Below are positions 35,633 through 43,603 of a stretch of 52,644 nucleotides of DNA, piece by piece. The stretch is taken from contig CAMEJJ010000022.1 in the NCBI GenBank assembly GCA_945919795.1, positions 1-52,644 of the forward strand. Direction: 5' to 3'. Under the pieces are notes generated by a model. It ran no database searches. It saw only the letters and a program-made list of their open reading frames with translations, and was not told the origin of the DNA. A program made the position numbers and the translations under genes. This DNA is from an uncultured Lachnospiraceae bacterium. Its GTDB lineage: Bacteria > Bacillota > Clostridia > Lachnospirales > Lachnospiraceae. Positions within the stretch are counted from its first letter, which is position 1, and each line of letters opens with the position of its first letter.

Positions 35633-36124
35633 TTATTTTTCTGCAACAATTACTCCACAGCCGATTTTCTCTCCCGCATCCCCGGCAGGCTGGCTTACAA
35701 AGTCATCTCTCTTTTCATGAATAATAACCGATTTTCCGATGATTTCAGGCACGGTAAATCTTTTATCATAAAAACTAAGCCATGCATAGCCTTGATTGCC
35801 CATAAGCGGAAGCATATCCCCGACATGACTGGGATGTGGCTGATTGGCAGGGTTAAAATGATTTCCTGTTTTCGTAAAATGATTGGAACAGTCTCCGTTT
35901 TCATGAATATGCATGGCATAAAAATCAGATGACAATCCTGTATTGATATTCGGTAATCCAAATATTTCTGCCTCAATTAACACGCCTCCATACGGTGTGG
36001 AATAAAATTTCACCAGACCGCTCAGTTTTGGATGACTTTCATTTCCCTTAATCCATGCAACTGCCTGCGGACTGTCTTGTTCCAATTTATAAACAAATGT
36101 CAAACGTGGTGTGATCTGCATCAT
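35633..36124 (-). CDS. Cu/Zn superoxide dismutase-family protein without signal peptide
   Basis: 163 residues from ATG 36124, 7 nt after AAGGA. Copper ligands: HIH (72, 74), the bridging H89 in GNHFNP and H136 in VIIHEKRDDF. Zinc ligands: H97, H100 and D103 in HPSHVGD. The two disulphide cysteines are C79 and C156. The zinc loop is about six residues shorter than in the classical enzyme, as in other Firmicute members. No signal peptide is visible, which is unusual for bacterial SodC, normally exported. The activity, dismuting superoxide, is inferred from the full ligand set. Confidence 0.88.
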   Translation of the reverse strand: MMQITPRLTFVYKLEQDSPQAVAWIKGNESHPKLSGLVKFYSTPYGGVLIEAEIFGLPNINTGLSSDFYAMHIHENGDCSNHFTKTGNHFNPANQPHPSHVGDMLPLMGNQGYAWLSFYDKRFTVPEIIGKSVIIHEKRDDFVSQPAGDAGEKIGCGVIVAEK

Positions 36125-36166
36125 AAAAAATCCTTTTCTTTTAGCATATGCTGTGCAATATATAAT

Positions 36167-36176
36167 GGGGACGGTT
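36167..36176. repeat. REP-like half-site GGGGACGGTT in the SOD promoter
   Basis: Ten bases identical to one arm of the palindrome at 36635-36655. Such GGGGACGG / CCGTCCCC sequences are scattered in clostridial genomes and have been linked to REP-associated transposases (RAYT). Confidence 0.5.
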
Positions 36177-36306
36177 CTATTAACACAGAAATTATTCCAA
36201 AAAACCGTTTCCATTACATCCAAAAATTTTTACATTTTTTCCCAGAATAATCAAAAGATTGACAGGCATACTAATAGAAAAACTGTTGAAATGAAAGGAG
36301 TTTTTT

Positions 36307-36624
36307 ATGAAGGATCAGGAAAAAGATCAGGATTTTACTGCCGCATTGGTAAAAAATACGTTAGATGATATCCCCACACCTAAATCCGATGCAAAGGATA
36401 TTGTAGGACTTGTAAAAGAAAGCGGTAAAATTACCGGCTATCAGCTTTCTGACGGAAATACTGTCTCAAAAGAAGAGGGTGTTGCCCTCGCAAAAGAAGG
36501 CGAACTTAAGGGTGTCGGTGTTGCACACCGAAAAGATACGGAATATTTAAAATCCATTCCGGACGGAACCGAAAACAATAATCTTAGCAATCTTCCTTCT
36601 ACTTCCGGTAAAGCTGATTTGTAA
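36307..36624 (+). CDS. DUF3892 protein
   Basis: 105 residues. After a charged N-terminus the DUF3892 region (~35-85) reads VKESGKITGYQLSDGNTVSKEEGVALAKEGELKGVGVAH, with the conserved pattern of a strand, glycine turn and 'A..G...GV'. Its function is unknown. The ribosome site AAAGGAG lies 6 nt before the ATG. It stands alone on the plus strand, divergent from the SOD-like gene. Confidence 0.85.
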   Translation: MKDQEKDQDFTAALVKNTLDDIPTPKSDAKDIVGLVKESGKITGYQLSDGNTVSKEEGVALAKEGELKGVGVAHRKDTEYLKSIPDGTENNNLSNLPSTSGKADL

Positions 36625-36634
36625 TTATTGATTC

Positions 36635-36655
36635 GGGGACGGTTTAACCGTCCCC
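36635..36655. repeat. Perfect REP-like palindrome
   Basis: GGGGACGGTT-T-AACCGTCCCC, 10-bp arms. No U-run follows on either strand, so it is not an ordinary terminator. It lies between the convergent DUF3892 and FAD-oxidoreductase genes. Confidence 0.7.
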
Positions 36656-36679
36656 AAAAGAAACGTCCTTGAATAACTA

Positions 36680-38041
36680 TCATTTTGTAATGTTTCTTGC
36701 TACATAAACTCCGCTTGCAGAGGCATGTGACAAAGAATGCGTAATCCCGCTTCCATCACCGATGACATACAAGCCATCATACTTTGTCATCAAGTTTTGA
36801 TCAACCTCTACTTCCATATTGTAAAACTTTACTTCAACTCCATAGAGTAAAGTATCATCATTCGCTGTGCCGGGAGCCACTTTGTCCAGCGCATAAATCA
36901 TTTCGATGATCCCATCCAAAATACGCTTTGGCAGCACAAGACTCAAATCTCCTGCCGCTGCATTAAGTGTAGGGACAGTAAAAGATTCGGCAATCCGCTT
37001 TTCCGTACTTCGATGTCCACGGACTAAGTCACCAAAACGCTGAACAATTACACCACCTCCTAACATATTGCTTAGACGTGCAATACTCTCGCCATATCCG
37101 TTCGAATCCTTAAACGGCTCAGAGAAATGCTTTGCAACCAACAGTGCAAAATTCGTATTTTGTGTCTGACGAGCTGCATCTTCATAACTGTGTCCATTTA
37201 CAGTAACAATCCCGTTCGTGTTTTCATTTACCACAACCCCCTTGGGATTCATACAAAAAGTTCGGACTAAGTCTTCATATTTCTCCGTCCGATATATGAT
37301 TTTACTTTCATACAATTCATCAGTTAAATGTGCAAAAATTTCGGAAGGCAACTCCACTCTCACACCAATATCAACCCGATTGGATCGGGTATTGATATCC
37401 ATATCCCGACATACCTGTTCCATCCACTTACTTCCGCTTCGTCCGGCAGAAATCACACATTTTGTACCCTCAAAAATACCGTTAGATGTGTGCAATCTGA
37501 AAATTCCCTTTTCATGCTCCACTTTCTCTACAGTACAATCAAAATAAAAGTTCACTTTGTCCTTTAAATGTTCATATAGATTTTTAAGCACAATATAGTT
37601 GATATCAGTACCCAGATGTCTGACAGAGGCATCCAATAAGTATAAGCCATTTTGCATACATTTTTTCTTAATACTGCTGCCCGTAGTTGAATATAGTTTG
37701 GTTCCCTCTCCACCATATTCCAGATTAATCCGATCCACATATTTCATGAGCTCCAAAGCAGTTTTTTTGCCAATATACTCATATAAAGTACCACCAAAAT
37801 CATTTGTAATATTGTACTTTCCGTCTGAAAATGCACCAGCTCCTCCAAATCCACTCATAATGGAACAGCTTTTACAGTGTATACATGATTTGATTTTCTC
37901 TCCGTCAATCGGGCAATGTCTTTGTTCCAATGCGTGTCCCATTTCAAACACAACAATCTTAAGATCAGGGTTTCTCTCAATTAATTCGTATGCGGTAAAA
38001 ATACCTCCCGGACCTGCTCCAACAATTAATACATCATTCAT
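36680..38041 (-). CDS. NAD(P)/FAD-dependent oxidoreductase (COG2509 type)
   Basis: 453 residues from ATG 38041, 7 nt after GGAGG; the frame extends upstream into the riboswitch, which is not coding. The dinucleotide-binding motif is VLIVGAGPGGIF, followed by CIHCKSC, a cysteine pair-like motif, MSGFGGAGAFSDGK, and at the end YVIGDGSGITHSLSHASASGVYVA, the second FAD segment. COG2509 members are uncharacterised flavoproteins. A guanine-type purine riboswitch with terminator precedes it, so expression should fall when guanine is plentiful. Confidence 0.9.
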   Translation of the reverse strand: MNDVLIVGAGPGGIFTAYELIERNPDLKIVVFEMGHALEQRHCPIDGEKIKSCIHCKSCSIMSGFGGAGAFSDGKYNITNDFGGTLYEYIGKKTALELMKYVDRINLEYGGEGTKLYSTTGSSIKKKCMQNGLYLLDASVRHLGTDINYIVLKNLYEHLKDKVNFYFDCTVEKVEHEKGIFRLHTSNGIFEGTKCVISAGRSGSKWMEQVCRDMDINTRSNRVDIGVRVELPSEIFAHLTDELYESKIIYRTEKYEDLVRTFCMNPKGVVVNENTNGIVTVNGHSYEDAARQTQNTNFALLVAKHFSEPFKDSNGYGESIARLSNMLGGGVIVQRFGDLVRGHRSTEKRIAESFTVPTLNAAAGDLSLVLPKRILDGIIEMIYALDKVAPGTANDDTLLYGVEVKFYNMEVEVDQNLMTKYDGLYVIGDGSGITHSLSHASASGVYVARNITK

Positions 38042-38055
38042 AAAAATACCTCCAT

Positions 38056-38083
38056 AAAAAAAATGGTGACTCCGATAAATCAC
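38056..38083 (-). terminator. Terminator of the purine riboswitch
   Basis: GTGATTT pairs with GGAGTCAC (one wobble and one G-T), followed by eight U, immediately before the AUGGAGG ribosome site. It abuts the 3' strand of P1, as expected for a ligand-OFF switch. Confidence 0.78.
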
Positions 38084-38142
38084 GGTAGTCAACCATTTCG
38101 GTGGTTGGTAGAAACATCCACCCGATTGTGGACTTATACCAA
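38082..38142 (-). ncRNA. Purine riboswitch, guanine type
   Basis: Minus-strand aptamer with P1 GGTA/TACC, J1/2 TAAG, P2 TCCAC/GTGGA, the signature J2/3 GTTTCTACC, P3 AACCA/TGGTT with loop CCGAAA, and J3/1 GACTAC. The C in GAC at the specificity position points to guanine rather than adenine. The two kissing loops keep the GG and CC pair partners but each is one base shorter than usual. Confidence 0.8.
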
Positions 38143-38189
38143 TCGTTACTTTACCATAAATTGTGACATTATTCAACAATTAATATCAT

Positions 38190-38819
38190 TTATATCCATA
38201 TACGGTACCATTTATATCCGATATAAAAGAAGGTTTCTCTCGCAACAAAAGGAATCTTTGTCTTTAGAGTTTTATAGGCGCTGCTCTTTGTTGGTGATGA
38301 AATGGCATCTATTCCTGAGTCCTCTGCTAACAGCATCGCCCTCTTCATGTGTAAGGGATCGCTCACAATAGCAGCTGTTTCATATCCGTTCTCTTGCATT
38401 ATTATTTTCGCATTTTCAAGATTTTCCTGCGTGATGGCTGATGTATCTTCTTCCAAAATAACTTCATCGGGAAGCCCCATTGATACAAGGTAGTCTCCGG
38501 CAATGGCCGCATCCGAAATACGATTCCCTTTACCCTTACCGCCCGTAACAATGATATATTTTACATACCCATTCTGATACAGTTCCATTGCGTGATTCAG
38601 TCTTTGTTTATATACCTCAGAAACTTTGCTGCCACTTGTCGCCGCTCCTAAAACAATTGCAACATCACAGGATTCATTTTCATAGACAGAACCATATCTG
38701 CAAATGGAAATTACATTGCAGATGATGTAGATGCAGAATGATATAATTAAAACTATTATTACATTTCTAAAACTAACTATTCTTTTCATTTTTTCTCTAA
38801 AGTCTACTTTTTTTATCAT
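38190..38819 (-). CDS. YdcF/SanA-like DUF218 protein
   Basis: 209 residues. A basic start, one TM helix (~17-37), then the DUF218 domain with DVAIVLGAATSGSKVSEVYKQRL, VKYIIVTGGKGKGN, SMGLPDEVILEEDTSAITQENLENAK and AAIVSDPLHMKRAMLLA. Members act at the cell envelope (vancomycin tolerance, polysaccharide carriers in enterobacteria), and the mechanism is unclear. The third palindromic element lies just upstream of this gene (ends 17 bp from the start codon). Confidence 0.88.
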   Translation of the reverse strand: MIKKVDFREKMKRIVSFRNVIIVLIISFCIYIICNVISICRYGSVYENESCDVAIVLGAATSGSKVSEVYKQRLNHAMELYQNGYVKYIIVTGGKGKGNRISDAAIAGDYLVSMGLPDEVILEEDTSAITQENLENAKIIMQENGYETAAIVSDPLHMKRAMLLAEDSGIDAISSPTKSSAYKTLKTKIPFVARETFFYIGYKWYRIWI

Positions 38820-38836
38820 AATTTTTCATCCCTTTC

Positions 38837-39041
38837 GGAAAATATATATCTTTACCGCTTCATACTTCGGTTTCCGGCATTTCTAAGCGGCATGCTCACA
38901 AAGTATATATTAAATGCCCGGTTTCAAAACTCAGACTTCGTCTTCAGACAGTTGAAACCGGGCATTATTTTTGTTCGCTTATGCCGCTAAAAAATGCCAA
39001 GAAACCTTGCCAAATTCCGCGGATAAAGATATATATTTTCC
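38837..39041. repeat. Long palindromic element, copy 3 (inverted)
   Basis: A 205-bp imperfect palindrome in the opposite orientation to copies 1 and 2, between two minus-strand genes. Its outer arms, 38837-38854 and 39024-39041 (ATATATATCTTTA flanked by GGAAA), pair perfectly over 18 bp. The right end overlaps the stop codon of the VanZ gene. The core is identical to copy 1 over ~54 bp, and the flanking middle stem has GGCATTTCTAAGCGGCAT. Confidence 0.9.
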
Positions 39042-39613
39042 TAATCCACTCTGAATTTTCCCATAAAAAATTTATTCTTCTGATTTAATAATTTATACAA
39101 CAATAAGCCCAGGATAACGCCGACTGTATTTAACATCAAATCATCCACATCCGTCTGGCGATTCAAAAATAACTGACTGGTCTCAATCAATAACGAAAAA
39201 CCAAATCCTGACAGAATTACAAACCGGTCTGCTATTTTCCATAATAACGGCACAAAAAAACCTAGCGGCATAAACATGACAATGTTGCCTAAAAAAATGA
39301 CCAGAAAATAATTGAGATTTCTTTTAATAAACACCTCATCGTAGGTTTCAGCAAGAAAGCGAAAAGGTATGAAGTTATTTTTATGTACTCCGGTATTCAC
39401 GATATGAAAACCGGTCATGTCAAATTCTATTTTGGGAATCATTGCCTGCGATGCAAGTCCCACAAGAAAGAGTACAAAAAACAGTAAAGAAATTTCGTGA
39501 TACCAATTCTTTGTATTCTTCTTTAGTATCCCAAATCTCACAAGCATATAAATCGGCAATGTAATGATCATATACGGAAGCATATTGATTATGTGCCCTA
39601 GGATTGCTTTCAT
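39041..39613 (-). CDS. VanZ-family membrane protein
   Basis: 190 residues with about five TM helices. The VanZ-like signature LIETSQLFLNRQTDVDDLMLNTVGVILGLLL is complete. Members are linked to teicoplanin resistance or simply to envelope functions; the activity is unknown. The ribosome site is GGAG with a 9-nt spacer. The stop codon lies inside the right arm of the palindromic element. Confidence 0.9.
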   Translation of the reverse strand: MKAILGHIINMLPYMIITLPIYMLVRFGILKKNTKNWYHEISLLFFVLFLVGLASQAMIPKIEFDMTGFHIVNTGVHKNNFIPFRFLAETYDEVFIKRNLNYFLVIFLGNIVMFMPLGFFVPLLWKIADRFVILSGFGFSLLIETSQLFLNRQTDVDDLMLNTVGVILGLLLYKLLNQKNKFFMGKFRVD

Positions 39614-39663
39614 TTTTTCTTTCTCCGTTATTATTCTTATTCGCCTTTCATCTCAACCTGGTA

Positions 39664-40188
39664 TCATTTTATATAATATACATAGTTATCTTTTCGGGGA
39701 GCCGGAGCTTTTGCAGGCTCTGCCGCATAGCCAAGAGCACAGTGGCCGATACCCTCATAATCTCCTTCGATTCCAAGATCTGCTAGAATATTCTTCCCAA
39801 AATCTGATTCAAATTCTTCCTTGGCTCTGTGAATCCATATACTGCCAAGTCCAAGACTCTCAGCTGCATTTAGAAGGTTACCCATCACTAACGAGCCATC
39901 ATATTGATATGTCCTGCTTTCTTTATTGGCAAGAACAATCAGAATAACAGGTGCTCCATAAAAAGGATCACTATCCGTTCCCATAATCTTTGCATTTTCC
40001 TTGGATATCTTATCGCGCATTTCTTTATTTGTAACTGCAATGATAATGGGACTTTGCTTTCCCATTCCTGTAGGAGCATAAGTCCCGGCCTTGATTATGG
40101 CGTTTAAATCTTCTTCGGATATCAGTTTATCCGGATTAAAGTTTCTGCAGCTTCTTCTTGTTTCAAGCACTTTTAATGTATCGTTCAT
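39664..40188 (-). CDS. Nitroreductase-family protein
   Basis: 174 residues. FMN-binding nitroreductase fold: VLETRRSCRNFNPDKLISEEDLNAII (the phosphate-binding Arg pair) at the start, then AGTYAPTGMGKQSP, and LLNAAESLGLGSIWIHR and IGHCALGYAAEPAKAPAPRK near the end. It reduces nitro groups or other acceptors with NAD(P)H. The natural substrate is unknown. Ribosome site AAGGAG. Confidence 0.92.
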   Translation of the reverse strand: MNDTLKVLETRRSCRNFNPDKLISEEDLNAIIKAGTYAPTGMGKQSPIIIAVTNKEMRDKISKENAKIMGTDSDPFYGAPVILIVLANKESRTYQYDGSLVMGNLLNAAESLGLGSIWIHRAKEEFESDFGKNILADLGIEGDYEGIGHCALGYAAEPAKAPAPRKDNYVYYIK

Positions 40189-40246
40189 TGTAAGTCTCCT
40201 TTTTAATTAATAACTTGCATCTTTTGCCCTTTATAATAGCATCTTA

Positions 40247-40843
40247 TTACCGAAATACTCCCAGCAAAAGTACCAGCCAAATGATTAATGCTACCAGCCA
40301 GCATTTTACCACTGCAGGCTTTACTTCATTTGTTTTTTTGAAAATAGATACCCCTGTAATAATTATTATAATTGACAACACAAATAAGATTAATTTTTTA
40401 ATTGCCATCTGTTTGTATCCCAAATCCAGACAGTATTCGGTTCCAAACGGATACTGCAATTCTTCAATTTGAGATGCACGTGAAGAAAGTTCTCTCGCCG
40501 TATCAAAATCCGACACCTTCTTGAGCAATGCTGTAATCTGCATTCCACCTGCCTGAAGTGACATATTCTCGGAATCAAAATTCTTTTTCAACCAGTTTTT
40601 GGGAGCCTTAATCAAATAAGCATCCAAAGTTTCTTCCTCTACTCCGACATAATAGTAATCTGTGCCAATCGGAATTAAACCATTAATGGAATGCTCCAGT
40701 TCCAATATTGCAAATGCTCCATCGACATGCACCGTATGTAAATCCTCTTTATTGGTCAGATCAAGTACTGCCGTTATTAACAGATACAGCAGCATCACAA
40801 TCCCCAACAAAATAAGAAATACATTTCCAATCTTTTTTTTCAT
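40247..40843 (-). CDS. Three-TM membrane protein of unknown function
   Basis: 198 residues. TM1 (~5-27), a soluble extracytoplasmic segment of ~110 residues (~30-145; HVDGAFAILELEHSINGLIPIGTDYYYVGV), then TM2 (~146-164) and TM3 (~178-196). I recognise no named family with certainty. The basic start and GAGAAAAG ribosome site support the start. It shares direction and spacing with the other small membrane proteins downstream, without evidence of a common job. Confidence 0.72.
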   Translation of the reverse strand: MKKKIGNVFLILLGIVMLLYLLITAVLDLTNKEDLHTVHVDGAFAILELEHSINGLIPIGTDYYYVGVEEETLDAYLIKAPKNWLKKNFDSENMSLQAGGMQITALLKKVSDFDTARELSSRASQIEELQYPFGTEYCLDLGYKQMAIKKLILFVLSIIIIITGVSIFKKTNEVKPAVVKCWLVALIIWLVLLLGVFR

Positions 40844-40884
40844 CGCTTTTCTCCTCTCTCGACTTTTCCCCTCATATTATCCCA

Positions 40885-41367
40885 TCATTCTAAATACTTT
40901 TCCGGAACCGGATATCCGAAATCCTGAAGCGTATAAGCATATGAACGATCCATCAAACGCATTTCCGATTCCACTCGTAATTTATCAAACCTCTTTGCCT
41001 TTATTCCTGTCACAATCGTTATGATTTCCCATATACCTCCAACTACCAAAATAATCCCACCTAGTGCAAAAACTGTCGGCAGGAGAAATTGCATTCCACT
41101 CGGCACTCCAAGCTGATACATTCTGAACAAATGAATTCCTCTATATAATAGAAATGCACCCAAAAGCATCAAAATCAGATAGGAAGAAATGCTAAAAGTA
41201 TCCTTTGGTACACCCTCGATTGCTATTTCGCGATATCTTGGATCTGCATAACGCATTCCGCATTTTTTACAGTTTTTTAATGGACTTCCATATTTTCTGA
41301 AGCTACTTTGACTATATTTTAATAGCTTCTTTCCACACCCTTTACATCGAATCTCTATTTCCTGCAT
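40885..41367 (-). CDS. Zinc-ribbon membrane protein
   Basis: 160 residues. The N-terminus has a zinc ribbon with two CxxC pairs (CKGCGKK and NCKKCGMRY) about 22 residues apart. Two TM helices follow (~65-83 and ~95-120), then a charged C-terminus. No family name is recognised; the pattern is that of small Firmicute membrane proteins with a cytosolic zinc knuckle. The ribosome site is GGAG with a 7-nt spacer. Confidence 0.76.
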   Translation of the reverse strand: MQEIEIRCKGCGKKLLKYSQSSFRKYGSPLKNCKKCGMRYADPRYREIAIEGVPKDTFSISSYLILMLLGAFLLYRGIHLFRMYQLGVPSGMQFLLPTVFALGGIILVVGGIWEIITIVTGIKAKRFDKLRVESEMRLMDRSYAYTLQDFGYPVPEKYLE

Positions 41368-41422
41368 ATATTCCTCCGATCATTTTTAGTCAACTTCATA
41401 TTTTTTTTACATCCTTCACATA

Positions 41423-41761
41423 TTAATTTCCCCAGTTCATATCCGGTGTGGAGACGGCTAAAAACATTAGAAAAAGAACAAGCGCAATAACCCAGATCAT
41501 CATTGTCTGCACAATGCCGTTTTCTTTTTGCAATTCCCTTAATTTGTCCTGTCTATAACCAATTCCAACACTTCCGAAAAGAAGTCCGCCAATAATGCCA
41601 TATACAAACAATTTCCATTGCCGTGTATACAATAGTAATACAACACATGCAACAAAACCCAATATCATCAATATTTTTCTTTTTTTCTCTTTTACAATCA
41701 GTGTTGCTATCATCCATGTGAGGGATATTATTATTCCTGCATAAAATAGAGGTTCAATCAT
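41423..41761 (-). CDS. Small multi-pass membrane protein
   Basis: 112 residues with about four TM helices (~3-22, ~28-46, ~50-68, ~88-106) and short basic loops (KEKKRKILM). No motif; it resembles many small hypothetical membrane proteins. Codon use is like that of its neighbours. It follows the GNAT gene by 66 bp. Confidence 0.68.
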   Translation of the reverse strand: MIEPLFYAGIIISLTWMIATLIVKEKKRKILMILGFVACVVLLLYTRQWKLFVYGIIGGLLFGSVGIGYRQDKLRELQKENGIVQTMMIWVIALVLFLMFLAVSTPDMNWGN

Positions 41762-41827
41762 ATATTATCTCTTTCTGCAATTTAGCATTTGTATAATTTT
41801 TCTTTCCTTAACTATGATTGTATTATC

Positions 41828-42265
41828 TTACAGATTCTTAGTTCTGAAATAATCCTGCTCATCTTCTCCCACTATTTCAAAGCCAAGTTTTTCATATAGT
41901 TTTCCTGCAGCAATATTCGTTTTACGATGTCCAAGATTGATTTTCGTTACATGGTATACAGTCTTCAAAATATGAATTGCAATATCCATTGCCTGTTTTG
42001 CATACTGATTCCCTTGATACTTTTCATCTATCATAAGCGGATTAATAAAACCTGAAACTCCATCCTCATCATAACCAAGACCGATAAGACCAACAATTAT
42101 TTTATCGAGTACTATTGCATAGAGGGTAGTATGTTCTTCATATCTACTTATTCCAAGCCAATAAACATTTGGAATAGGAAAAACATCCTTTTGCTTCTCT
42201 GAAACAGATAAATTTGCTGTTTCAAGCCAGTTATCTTCATTGAGTTCGCTTAAATAAATTCTCAT
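41828..42265 (-). CDS. GNAT family N-acetyltransferase
   Basis: 145 residues. The acetyl-CoA loop is in DEKYQGNQYAKQAMDIAI (Q-x-x-G/N-x-A), with INPLMI before it and LGHRKTNIAAGKLYEKLGFEIVGE after it, typical of the SpeG/RimJ-like branch. The substrate cannot be assigned; several relatives act on polyamines or protein N-termini. Confidence 0.87.
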   Translation of the reverse strand: MRIYLSELNEDNWLETANLSVSEKQKDVFPIPNVYWLGISRYEEHTTLYAIVLDKIIVGLIGLGYDEDGVSGFINPLMIDEKYQGNQYAKQAMDIAIHILKTVYHVTKINLGHRKTNIAAGKLYEKLGFEIVGEDEQDYFRTKNL

Positions 42266-42338
42266 AAAACACTTTAACTCCTATACTGTTTTCTTCAAAA
42301 GATACATATGGACTTCTCCCGACTCACTATAATTTAAC

Positions 42339-43592
42339 TCAAAATTCTATCTTCTCGGGGAAGGCTTCTTTTCGCAGAATTCCCCACATTTTATCAATAT
42401 AGGCAAGTGTATAGAAATTCTCATAATAATGGTAGTAAAATGCGCCTTTCAGTGTCATGGAATAAATTCCATTTTCTTCCGTAACAAAACCAAAGAGTTT
42501 CGCCAGCCCCAGCTCAAATCCATACATCTTTTTTAGCTTCACGCCAAAGAACTTCTCAAATGCCCGGGAATCAACCTTTGTGCTATAGGCCGTCCAAAAA
42601 AGGTAATACACCATTCGCTGGCAGAGTGTAAAACGAATGGCCAAAGATGTCGGAAGTTTCTTTGCATCAATTCTTTTGCAATATTCTTCAATAGAAAATG
42701 TATTAATCTTAAACTGTTCTTTTAAAAGTGTTGTAGCGGAACATCCAAACCCCAGGAAATTATCTCTTGTCATAGACGAATATCCAGCTCTTTCTTCACT
42801 TGAAAAAGTCCAGATAGAATTTCTGACATATCCCTTTTCCTTACAATAATTCGTTATTCTATCCAGAATTTCCCGTTTTTGTTTTTTGGGAAGTGGCTTT
42901 ACCTTACTACTGGTAAAAGTAAAATTGATGAAGGGATAGATTGCCACATGATTTGCTCCAAGAGAAAAAGCAGTATCCATATCCCTTTTTAAATCTTCAT
43001 AAGTTTGTGTTGGTAAAGCGAATATAAAATCCATCGATACGGTCTCAAAGCTAACCTCTGATAACGCATTACTCATAGACACCGTATCTATGTTGTTTCT
43101 TTCAAGAATTCCCTGGAACTTATTTTGAAATGACTGAATCCCTATGCTGATTTTGGTGACCCCCGCATTTTTCAGTATACGTAAAATCTCCGGTGTCACA
43201 TTATCCGGATGCAGTTCCACTCCAATACCTTCTGTGATGATAAAATGTTCCCTGATTGCATCAATGATCTCCTTGATTCTGTCTGCGGCAAGAGCTGGTG
43301 TTCCCCCGCCAAAATACAGACTCGTGACCTTCTTTCTTGATTCATATTGTTGCCCAACAATATGAATTTCCTGAATAAGTGCATTGATATATCTGTCACA
43401 GGTTTCCTTTGAATAAATGACTTTACAATAAGGACAAAAATTACAAACTTTCTTGCAAAATGGAATATGTACATATAGTCCCAAATTGTCGCATTCCGCA
43501 AAGGGAAGCTGCTCATCATATTCTTTTCTAAATGTAAATCGCTTTGTGGAACGGGTAAGCCACATGCGGGTAAGCTCCGTAATAATACTCAT
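42339..43592 (-). CDS. HemW-like radical SAM protein
   Basis: 417 residues from ATG 43592, 11 nt after the previous gene, with GGGAG as ribosome site; a longer frame runs into the upstream gene. The radical SAM motif is HIPFCKKVCNFC (C-x3-C-x2-C) followed by PYC, then FGGGTPA, VELHPDNVT, ISIGIQSFQ and DFIFALPTQT, as in HemW/coproporphyrinogen-III-oxidase-like proteins. The C-terminus (~330-415) differs from HemW, and the neighbours are a SPASM-type radical SAM and DUF6688, so haem handling is not established. Function unknown. Confidence 0.82.
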   Translation of the reverse strand: MSIITELTRMWLTRSTKRFTFRKEYDEQLPFAECDNLGLYVHIPFCKKVCNFCPYCKVIYSKETCDRYINALIQEIHIVGQQYESRKKVTSLYFGGGTPALAADRIKEIIDAIREHFIITEGIGVELHPDNVTPEILRILKNAGVTKISIGIQSFQNKFQGILERNNIDTVSMSNALSEVSFETVSMDFIFALPTQTYEDLKRDMDTAFSLGANHVAIYPFINFTFTSSKVKPLPKKQKREILDRITNYCKEKGYVRNSIWTFSSEERAGYSSMTRDNFLGFGCSATTLLKEQFKINTFSIEEYCKRIDAKKLPTSLAIRFTLCQRMVYYLFWTAYSTKVDSRAFEKFFGVKLKKMYGFELGLAKLFGFVTEENGIYSMTLKGAFYYHYYENFYTLAYIDKMWGILRKEAFPEKIEF

Positions 43593-43603
43593 ATTTCTCC
43601 CAA

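Noticed and set aside
36635-36655. Palindrome as terminator of DUF3892 or FAD oxidoreductase gene
   Set aside because: No T-run on either strand; sequence matches REP-like repeats instead.
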